Source: Arachis hypogaea (taxonomy: Eukaryota > Streptophyta > Magnoliopsida > Fabales > Fabaceae). Taken from it: DNA of 64,000 nt. Of this stretch, positions 56,161 to 64,000 are shown piece by piece. Location of the stretch: positions 71,071,649 to 71,135,648 of the forward strand of contig NC_092039.1 in the NCBI RefSeq assembly GCF_003086295.3. The letters run 5' to 3'. Under the pieces are notes generated by a model. It searched no databases. It worked only from the letters and a program-made list of their open reading frames with translations, and was not told the origin of the DNA. Position 1 is the first letter of the stretch. Each line of letters begins with the position of its first letter. The translations under genes were made by a program, and so were the position numbers.

Positions 56161-58018
56161 ATGTCTTCCCGAAAAAATATTGTCGAGGCATCTCCTATGG
56201 TTCCTGAAGGGATATCCGATTGGCTGGACTCTATTGTCTTGCTGTGTGTTTCTTTAGCCGATTCTGAATTTTGTGTGATGCTTAGAAGGCATCATCATGT
56301 CTGTAGCAGTGAGGATCAGGAGAGCAATTATGAGTTAGTAGCACCTGATTCTGGTGATAGAGTTTGTTTCCCGGTCCTGACCTAGGGGGAGCGTCCCTTC
56401 TTCTATGCTTATGATTTCTTTTTTGGCCAAATGAACATCACCTTTCCTTTTACCTCTTTTGAAACTGACCTACTATGGTCTTGTAACGTAGCCCCTTCGC
56501 AGCTCCATCCGAATTTGTGGGGTTTCATCAAGATTTTTCAGCTTGTTTGTCAAGAATTTGGTGTTACACCTTCTCAAACTCTTTTAGGTCTGCCCAGGGG
56601 CACAAGGTTTTTTCCATGTATGACGAATCTTTCCGGAATTTTAAGAATTACTTCTTTAAGGTCTGGCCTGTTGAAGGAGCCTGGCCTTTCTTTCTGGATG
56701 AGAATAACGAGCCCTGCTTTCCCTTAGAGTGGCAGAGAAACATAGTGGTATCCCGATATACTTGGGAGATGTTGAGCGAGGTCGAGCAGGCATTTGTGAA
56801 TGTTTTGGAGGATATTTGGGAAGAACCTCCTCATTTGGATACTAAAAAATCTTTGGGAGACCCGTCCCTTATTCGAACTACTTTGGGTACTGCCTTGATA
56901 TATTTTGTTTCTTGTTTTCTTCCTACTTTTTTCCCGGTTTGATAATTGTTGTTTTTCATTTTTCAGAGATGGACAAGAATAATGATGTAATGAAGGCTTT
57001 CAAGAAGGCGAGGAAAGCTAATGCAGCTCAAAACATCTCGGCCCTGGCTGATGGGGAAGGAACTTCCCAAGCTCCTTTGAAGCCATCTGTGCCGAGCTCT
57101 CCTAGTCCGAGGAGAATGATCCCTACACCACGGGTCCGTTTAGTGGATCCCCCTCAATCTTCTACTGCTGTTGTGGTTTCTTCTTCGGCTGCCCCTCCTC
57201 CAAAAAGACCTCAAACTATTGAACCTTTCAATCTAGATGCCCCAGATTTTGACCCTATTGGTTTTGTGGACTAGCAGAACGCACCTTATGGTGCTCTTTC
57301 CATGGATGATGTATCTCTCCTTCATCACTTAGATTTTATAACTCAGAGTAGTGTTAAGATGGCTCATATGGGAGCTGCTTTGCATCAAACTGCCCAAAAT
57401 CTGCCTCTGCATGCTACCAAAGCCTTTATGGAGGAAGCTAAGCAAGAGTTTGATCGGATGAAGGGTCTAAAGGAGGAGTTTGAAGCGGAGGTGGCTAAAC
57501 TGAAGAAGGAGCTGGAGGGGGAGAAAGCCAACTCTCTTGTCCTGGCGGCCTCTGTGCGATTGACTGAGGATGTAGCTTTGAAGCATAAAGAAAGCTATGT
57601 CACGTCCTACCGAGAAGTGATGCATCTTTGGGAGGAGCTAGAGTTGGCCCGTGTTGATTATTTCGAGCTCCAGGGTCATCTTGTGGGCAGCGTAACTGCT
57701 GCTTATGAGAACCTGAAGGAGTAGGTTCAGGTTATCGCTCCGGGAGCTGATCTTGCTTTATTTAGTTTGGATAATGTTGTGAAGGTTGGCAAGATCGTTC
57801 ATGAGGACCCTGATGATGATGATGATGTTGAACCTACCTCTGAGCCTATTGCTAAAGCTTCTGTCGTGTCGGATCCTTCAACTCCTGCTTGTTCTGTGGC
57901 CGATCCTGATTGCCAGATATTGAATCGGGATGACGGGACAGTGGATGCAGTGCCTATCCAAACTCGCCCTCCTTCACCCCGAGTTGATGCTGCTGAGAAG
58001 TCTTCTAATGTTGACTGA
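56161..58018 (+). pseudogene. Tat-like antisense accessory gene (putative gypsy-type transposon domain)
   Basis: ATG at 56161 (MSSRKNIVEASPMVPEGISD), domain core LHPNLWGFIKIFQLVCQEFG preceded by FETDLLWSCNVAPSQ, then after a frameshift near 56590 FRSAQGHKVFSMYDESFRNF and PVEGAWPFFLDENNEP. A probable intron (about 56887-56967, ending TTTTTCAG) leads to MDKNNDVMKAFKKARKANAA, a Ser/Pro-rich linker, and a coiled coil (MEEAKQEFDRMKGLKEEFEA), ending at 58016. Three in-frame TAG codons (56383, 57272, 57722) all fall where Gln is likely; the left copy has CAA at the first. This family accompanies Tat-lineage elements in antisense; function unknown. Here it is a decayed copy, transcribed opposite to its element. 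Confidence 0.7.
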
Positions 58019-58045
58019 GTTTTCTTCCTGTTTAATGTGGATAGC

Positions 58046-59584
58046 TGGTGCACGAAAATTACACTCACACTATGTAATTCTGCACAACTAACCAGCAAGT
58101 GCACTGGGTCGTCCAAGTAATACCTTACGTGAGTAAGGGTCGAATCCCATGGAGATTGTTGGCTTGAAGCAAGCTATGGTTATCTTATTATTCTTAGTCA
58201 GGATACCAATAGAGTTCTTTAGTTTCAATTGTAAAAAGTGTAAGGGCATAAAATAAGTACTTGTTACGCAATAATGGAGAATATGTTGGAGTTTTGGAGA
58301 TGCTTTGTCTTCTGAATTCCTGTAACATAATGCTTTCTCACTTTCAAACATGCAAGGCTCCTTCCATGGCAAGCTGTATGTAGGGCGTCACTGTTGTCAA
58401 TGGCTACTTCCCATCCTCTTAGTGAAAATGGTCCAAATGCTTTGTCACAGCACGGCTAATCATCTGTCAGTTCTCGATCATGTCGGAATAGGATCCACTG
58501 ATCCTTTTGCGTCTGTCACTACGCCCAACAATCGTGAGTTTAAAGCTTGTCACAGTCATCCAATCCCTGAATCCTACTCAGAATACCACAGACAAGGTTT
58601 AGACTTTCTAGATTCTCAAGGATGCTGCCAATGGATTCTAGCTTATACCACGAAGATTCTGATTAAGGAATCTAAGATATATTCATTCAATCGAAGGTAG
58701 AACGGAGGTGGTTGTCAGGCATGCGTTCATAGGTTGAGAATGGTGATGAGTGTCACGAATCATCACCTTCTTCATATTGAAGTGTGAATGAACATCTTAG
58801 ATAGGAACAAGCGTGTTTGAATAGAAAGCAGAAATAATTGCATTAATTCATCGAGACGCTGCAGAGCTCCTCAACCCCAACAATGGAGTTTAGAGAATCA
58901 TGCCGTCAAAGAGTACAAAATTCAGATCTACATGTCATGAGATACAAAATAAGTCTCTAGAAGTTGTTTAAATACTAAACTAGTAACCTAGGTTTACAGA
59001 AAATGAGTAAACTAAGATAGATGGTGCAGAAATCCACTTCTGGGGCCCACTTGGTGTGTGCTGGGGCTGAGACTTGAGCTTCTCACGTGCCTGGGCTGTT
59101 TCTGGAGTTAAATGCCAGGTTGTAACCTGTTTCTGGCGTTTAACTCCAACTTGCAATCTGTTTCTGGCACTGAACGCCAGAATACAACATGGAACTGGCA
59201 TTAAATGGCAGTTTACGTCATTTATATTCGTGCAAAGTATGGACTATTATATATTTCTAGAAAACCTTGGATGTCTACTTTCCAACCCAATTGAGAGCGC
59301 GCCAATTGGAATCTTATAGCTCCAAAAAATCTATTCCGAGTGCAGGGAGGTCAGAATCCTACAGCATCATCAGTCCTTTTTCAGCCTGAGTTAGATTTTT
59401 CCTCAGCTCCCTCAATTTCAGCCAGAAAATACCTGAAATCACAGAAAAACACACAAATTCATAGTAAAGTCCAGAAATATGATTTTTGCCTAAAAACTAA
59501 TAAAAATATACTAAAAAGTAGCTAGAACTTACTAAAAACTACCTAAAAACAATGCCAAAAAGTGTATAAATTATCCGCTCATCA
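58046..59584 (-). repeat. FIDEL-like LTR (element 3' LTR)
   Basis: 1539 bp, TGGTGCACGAAAATTACAC to TTATCCGCTCATCA on +. Contains palindromic modules at 59100-59220. Same family as 2935-4466. Followed at 59587-59597 by the complement of AAGTTTGGTGT and at 59604-59621 by the hairpin TTGCTTGTCCCCAAGCAA. Confidence 0.85.
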
Positions 59585-61049
59585 CAACACCAAACTTAAA
59601 TTGTTGCTTGTCCCCAAGCAACTGAAAATTAAATAGGATAAAAAGAATAGAATATACTATAAATTCCAAAATATCAATGAAGCTTAGTTCTAATTAGATG
59701 AGCGGGACTAGTAACTTTTTGCTTCTGAACAGTTTTGGCATCTCACTTTATCCTTTGAAGTTTAGAATGGTTGGCTTCTATAGGAACTCAGAATTCAGAT
59801 AGTGTTATTGATTCTCCTAGTTTAGTATGTTGATTCTTGAACACAGCTACCTTATGAGTCTTGGCCGTGGCCCTAAGCACTTTGTTTTCCAGTATTACTA
59901 CTGGATACATAAATGCCACAGACACATAACTGGGTGAACCTTTTCAGATTGTGACTTAGCTTTTCTAAAGTCCCCAATTAGAGGTGTCCAGAGTTTTTAA
60001 GCACACTCTTTTGCTTTGGATCACGACTTTAACCACTCAGTCTCAAGCTTTTCACTTGGACCTGCATGCCACAAGCACATGGTTAGGGACAGCTTGATTT
60101 AGCCGCTTAGGCCTAGATTTATTTCCTTGGACCCTCCTATCCATTGATGCTTAAAGCCTTGGATCCTTTTTACCCTTGCCTTTTGGTTTTAAGGGCTATT
60201 GGCTTTTTCTGCTTGCTTTTTTTTTTATATTTTTCTTTTGTTTTTTTGCATGCTTTTTATTCACTGCTTTTTCTTGCTTCAAGAATCAATTTCATGATTT
60301 TTCAGATTATCAATAACATTTTTCTTTGTTCTTCATTGTTTCAAGAGCCAACAATTTTAACATTCATAAACAACAAGATAAAAAATATGCACTGTTCAAG
60401 CATTCATTCAGAAAACAAAAAGTATTGCCACCACATCAATATAATTAAACTAATTTAAAGGATGAATTAATTCGAAACTCATGTACTTCTTGTTCTTTTG
60501 TATTAAAAACATTTTTCATTTAAGAAAGGTGAAGGATTCATGGAATTATTCATAGCCTTAAGACATAGTTACTAAATACTAATGATCATGTAGTGAAGAC
60601 TCAAAACATAGACAAACATATAGCAGAAAACCGAAAAACAGAGAGATAAGAACAAGGAAGTTAAGGAATGAATCCACCTTAGTGAAGGTGGCACCTTTTT
60701 CTTGAAGGACCAATGGTGTTCTTGTGCTCCTCTATGTTTTTGAGCTCCTCTATGTCTCTTCCTTGCCTCTGTTACTTGATCCCTAGTGATTTTGGTGTTC
60801 CTATCCTTAGTTGCTCCCAATAATTGTGTGGAGGAAAATGTATCCCTTGAACTATCTCAGGGATTTCTTGATGAGGGAATTCCTCATGCTCTTGTTGAGG
60901 TCCATGAGTGGGCTCTCTTGACGTGTAGTCAAATGCTCTACTACTGAGCTATGGACCCTTGAGATGAATCTCTCCATCTCCTATGACTCAGAGTTGGAAG
61001 CTTTTGTCTTCCCTTTTCTCTTTCTAGAGGTTTCTCCAGCCTTAGGTGC
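59585..61049 (-). other. FIDEL-like 3' non-coding region
   Basis: In element sense, downstream of the accessory-ORF start. It carries the hairpin cassette, the conserved TGTCTGTGGCATTTATGTAT motif (59890-59929), a partial second copy (about 60066-60083) and T-rich low-complexity tracts (60215-60290). No intact ORF. A tRNA-like segment lies at 60899-60957. Confidence 0.55.
60899..60957 (-). tRNA. tRNA-Cys-like segment without T arm (pseudo-tRNA)
   Basis: On - GGTCCATAGCTCAGTAGTAG continues into AGCATTTGACTACACGTCAAG. It has a perfect 7-bp acceptor stem (GGTCCAT with ATGGACC at the far end), a D arm GCTC/GAGC, and an anticodon stem TTGA/TCAA with a seven-base loop CTACACG. It resembles plant tRNA-Cys (TAGCTCAGTGGTAGAGC..., anticodon GCA), but the anticodon position reads ACA and the T arm with box B is missing (59 nt in total). 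It is not a functional tRNA gene. It lies within the decayed accessory ORF. Confidence 0.45.
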
Positions 61050-61052
61050 CAT
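60980..61052 (-). pseudogene. FIDEL-like accessory ORF, N-terminal remnant
   Basis: ATG at 61052 gives MAPKAGETSRKRKGKTKASN then a stop after about two dozen codons. The start resembles MAPKGKQTNSRGKK of the + copy ORF. The rest of the domain is missing. Confidence 0.5.
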
Positions 61053-61354
61053 AAATGGTTATGGAAAAACAAAAAAGCTATGCTTTTACCACACCAAACT
61101 TAGAATGTTGCTTGCCCTCGAGGAAAAGAAGAAAGAATAAAAGTAGAAGAAGAAGATATGGAGGAGAGGGAGAGAGAGGTGTGTATCGGTCATTTAGGGT
61201 GGGTTTGGGTGGGAAAGAGATTTTGAATTTGAAGGTAGGTGGGGATCCTGTGGGGTCCACAGATCCTGAGGTGATCTTGTGGGGTCCACAGATCTTGAGG
61301 TGTCAAGGATTTCCCATTCCTGCACCTTTTAGGCGTGTAAAATACCCTCTATAT

Positions 61355-61540
61355 GCAATCCTGGCGTTTAACGCCAGACTGATGCTTGTTTCTGGCGTTA
61401 AGCGCCCAAATATAGCTTGTTTCTGGCGTTCAACGCCAGCCTGATACTTGTTTCTGGCATTGAACGCCTGCCTGGTACTTGTTTCTGGCATTAAACGCCA
61501 GACAGATGCACGTTTCTGGCGTTTAAATGCCAGACAGCTC
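61355..61540 (-). repeat. FIDEL-like internal palindrome array
   Basis: Five to six modules such as CTGGCGTTTAACGCCAGAC, TTTCTGGCGTTCAACGCCAG and TCTGGCATTAAACGCCAGAC about every 32-35 bp. Counterpart of 313-615. Several have CG to CA or TG changes. Confidence 0.85.
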
Positions 61541-61730
61541 TTCCTCCATGGTGTGCTTTTTTTTCTGCTATTTTTTATTCTGTTTTTAATTTTTGCAATT
61601 GTTTTGTGACTCCACATAATCATAAACCTAATAAAAACATAAGAGAACAATAGAAATATAAATAAATAAAGATTACGTTGCCTCCCAATAAGCGCTTTTT
61701 TAATGTCTTTAGCTGGACTATTATTGAGCT

Positions 61731-64000
61731 TTAATCCAGTCTCAGTCTTGAGCTTTCTTGCTCAACATTACCTTCAAGATAATGCTTAACTCCTTGCCCA
61801 TTAACAATGAACTTTTTGTCAGAGTCACTATCATGAAGTTCTGCAAACCATGGTGCTTCCTTAATGGCAAAAAGTTGCTCATCCAGAAAGGTTTCAGAGA
61901 TCTCAATGAGAGGGAGGGACGTCCCTTCTACTGGTTCTATTCGGTACAGGTGATCTGCTACTTGGTTCTTTGTCCCTTTTCTGTCTCTTATTTCTATTGA
62001 AACCCTTGCAGAAGCAACACCCATCTTATGAGCCTGGGTTTTGAATCCTGCTTTGTAAGTAGATATTTAAGAGTAGCATGGTCAGTGTACACAATCACTT
62101 TTGATCCTACTAAATAGGATCTGAACTTGTCAATGGCATAAACCACTGCAAGCAATTCCTTTTCTGTGGTTGTGTAGTTCTTCTACGCATCATTTAGAAC
62201 ACGGCTGGCATAATAAATGACACGTAGAAGCTTGTCATGCCTCTGTCCCAACACTGCACCAATGGCATGATCACTGGCATCCCACATTAATTCAAATGGT
62301 AATATCGAGTCTAGTGCAGAGATGACTGGTGTTGTGACCAGCTTAGCTTTCAGAGTTTCAAACGCCTGCAGACACTCCTTATCAAAGATAAATGGCGTGT
62401 CAGCAGCTAGTAGATTACTCAGAGGTTTTGCAATTTTTAAAAAATCTTTTATATACCTCCTATAGAATCATGCATGCCCCAGAAAGCTTCTGATTGCCTT
62501 AACATTGGTAGGTGGTGGTAATTTTTCAATTACCTCTACCTTAGCTTGATCCACCTCTATTCCCTTGTTCTAAATTTTGTGCCCAAGGACAATTCCTTCA
62601 GTCACCATAAAGTGACAATTCTCCCAGTTTAAAATCAGGTTAGTCTCTTGGCACCTCTTTAGAACAAGTGCTAGATAGTCAAGACAGGAGCTGAATGAGT
62701 TTCCAAATACTGAAAAGTCATCCATGAAGACTTCCAGAAAATTTTCCACCATATCAGAGAAAATAAATAGCATGCACCTTTGAAAGGTTGCAGGTGCATT
62801 GCACAGACCAAAGGCATCCTTTTGTATGCAAATACTCCAGATGGACATGTGAATGCTGTTTTCTCTTGATCCTGGGGATCTACTGCAATTTGATTATAAC
62901 CTGAATATCCATCCAGAAAGCAGTAGTATTCATGACCTGCTAGTCTTTCTAGCATCTGGTCTATGAATGGTAAAGGAATATGATCATTTCTGGTAGCTGT
63001 ATTGAGCCTTCTGTAATCAATACACATGCGCCACCCTGTAACTGTTCTTGTAGGAACCAGTTCATTTTTTCATTATGAACCACTGTCATGCCACCCTTCT
63101 TAGGGACGACTTGGACAGGGCTTACCCAGGGGCTATCGGAAATAGGATAAATGATCCCAGCCTCTAGTAATTTAGTGGCCTCCTTCTGCACAACTTCCTT
63201 TATGGCTGGATTCAGCCGCCTTTGTAGCTGAACCACTAGCTTAGCATTATCCTCCAATAAGATTTTGTGCATGCATCTGGCTGGGCTAATGCCCTTAAGA
63301 TCCATGATGGACCACCCAAGAGCTGTCTTGTGTCTCCTCAGCACTCGAATTAGTGCCTCCTCTTCCTGTGGCTCTAAGGTAGAGCTTATGATTACAGGAA
63401 AAGTGTCACCTTCTCCCAGAAATGCATATTTCAGGGATGGTGGTAATGGTTTGAGCTCGGGTTTAGGAGGTTTCTCCTCTTCTTGAGGGATTTTCAGAGG
63501 TTCTATTATTCTCTCTAGTTCCTCCAGATCATGCTGAACATCTTTAAAGATCTCCTCTAGCTCTGATTCTAGACTCTTAGTCATATTGACCTCTTTTACC
63601 AAAGAGTCAATAATATCAATGCTCATGCAATTATTTGGGGTGTCTGGATGCTGCATAGCTTTGACAACATTCAACTTAAACTCGTCCTCATTGACTCTCA
63701 GGGTCACTTCCCCTTTTTGGACGTTAATGAGGGTTCATCTAGTTGCTAGGAAAGATCTTCCTAGAATGAGAGTTGCACTCTTGTGCTCCTTCATTTCCAT
63801 CACCACAAAGTCAGTGGGAAAGGAAAATGGCCCAACCTTGACAATCATGTCTTCAATCACGCCTGATGGGTATTTAATGGAGCTATCAGCAAGTTGGAGA
63901 CATATCCGGGTTGGTTTGACTTCTTCAGTCAAACCAAGCTTTCTGATAGTGGATGCAGGTATTAGGTTGATACTTGCCCCGAGATCACATAGAGCTTGCT
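61731..64000 (-). pseudogene. FIDEL-like pol: protease, RT, RNase H, with integrase core deleted
   Basis: Reads leftward. At the edge ALCDLGASINLIP (retropepsin catalytic segment), then LADSSIKYPSGVIEDMIVKV and ATLILGRSFLATR. RT: LGWSIMDLKGISPARCMHKI, EATKLLEAGIIYPISDSPWV, WRMCIDYRRLNTATRNDHIP, FLDGYSGYNQIAVDPQDQEK, FGLCNAPATFQRCM and the catalytic FMDD in LEVFMDDFSVFGNSFSSCLD. RNase H follows with [20 protein letters not shown] and [11 protein letters not shown]. Near 61845 the text jumps from KEAPWFA directly to ELHDSDSDKKFIVNGQG, so the zinc-binding and DDE parts of integrase are absent. There are several stops and frameshifts. Confidence 0.85.

Larger units (their letters stand above)
54680..58045 (-). 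mobile_element. Tat-like Ty3/gypsy retrotransposon, 3' part, reverse orientation
   Basis: In element sense (-) its 3' LTR is 55191-54680; the region upstream of the accessory ORF and the accessory ORF itself follow on +. At 58046 the FIDEL-like LTR interrupts it, so gag and pol would lie beyond that element outside the window. Collinear with 8525-10420 of the + copy, and more complete in the accessory gene. Confidence 0.75.
58046..64000 (-). mobile_element. FIDEL-like retrotransposon, reverse orientation, 3' part
   Basis: In element sense: protease and RT/RNase H (64000-61850), integrase tail, post-pol motif, palindrome array, accessory-ORF remnant, 3' non-coding region, hairpin/AAGTTTGGTGT, LTR (59584-58046). 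It is inserted in the Tat-like element and continues past the window. Compared with the + copy it has an extensively reduced accessory ORF and lacks the integrase core. Confidence 0.85.

Overview
The window is nuclear DNA from a dicot plant, and the best fit is a legume of the peanut genus (Arachis). It holds one conserved spliced plant gene (an ABI3/VP1-type seed transcription factor with B1, B2 and B3 domains) inside a dense mosaic of plant transposable elements. Several of these recall FIDEL-type Ty3/gypsy elements of Arachis. Species and family names rest on recognition of the sequence; no search was run.

Layout. 1-4466: 3' part of a FIDEL-like LTR retrotransposon on + (integrase tail, palindrome array, accessory ORF, 3' LTR). 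4467-5453: antisense gag remnant. 5454-10420: decayed, internally deleted Tat-like Ty3/gypsy element on +. 10466-11302: long inverted-repeat (foldback) element. 11303-13737: AT-rich upstream region of ABI3 with low-complexity tracts, a minisatellite and a TATA-like stretch. 13738-18554: ABI3 in six exons (805 codons), with a small hairpin element in intron 4 and an (AT)23 microsatellite in intron 5. 19188-19518: MITE. 19693 to about 53929: a CACTA (En/Spm) transposon of about 10.8 kb net, inflated to 34 kb by nested insertions. It carries decayed TNP2-like and TNP1-like genes on - and a fragment of a TIR-NBS-LRR gene on +. 53930-54679: two LTR fragments. 54680-58045: second Tat-like element, on -. 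58046-64000: second FIDEL-like element, on -, with pol lacking the integrase core.

Nesting. Two solo LTRs of one family lie inside the CACTA element (23176-24580, and 30422-52477, the latter with TSD AGCAG). The second was itself hit twice by complete LTR elements: element R1 (31120-41637, TSD ATTAC, gag intact, pol missing) and element R2 (42048-52016, TSD GTACC, two 3121-bp LTRs differing at about 7 sites). R2 encodes one intact 594-aa ORF with no recognisable gag or pol domain.

Most unusual signal. The FIDEL-like elements, R1 and R2 share a set of apparently non-coding modules. One is an array of short CG-containing palindromes (half-sites CTGGCGTT/AACGCCAG and CACGTT/AACGTG) placed upstream of TATA-like sites. 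A second is a hairpin TTGCTTGAGGACAAGCAA followed by AAGTTTGGTGT directly before the 3' LTR and, in some elements, also at internal sites. A third is a motif around CTGTGGTGTTTATGTATC in the 3' region. The FIDEL-like element and R1 also have TATA-like candidate internal promoters before the accessory ORF. Together these suggest autonomous and non-autonomous elements using a common set of cis signals.
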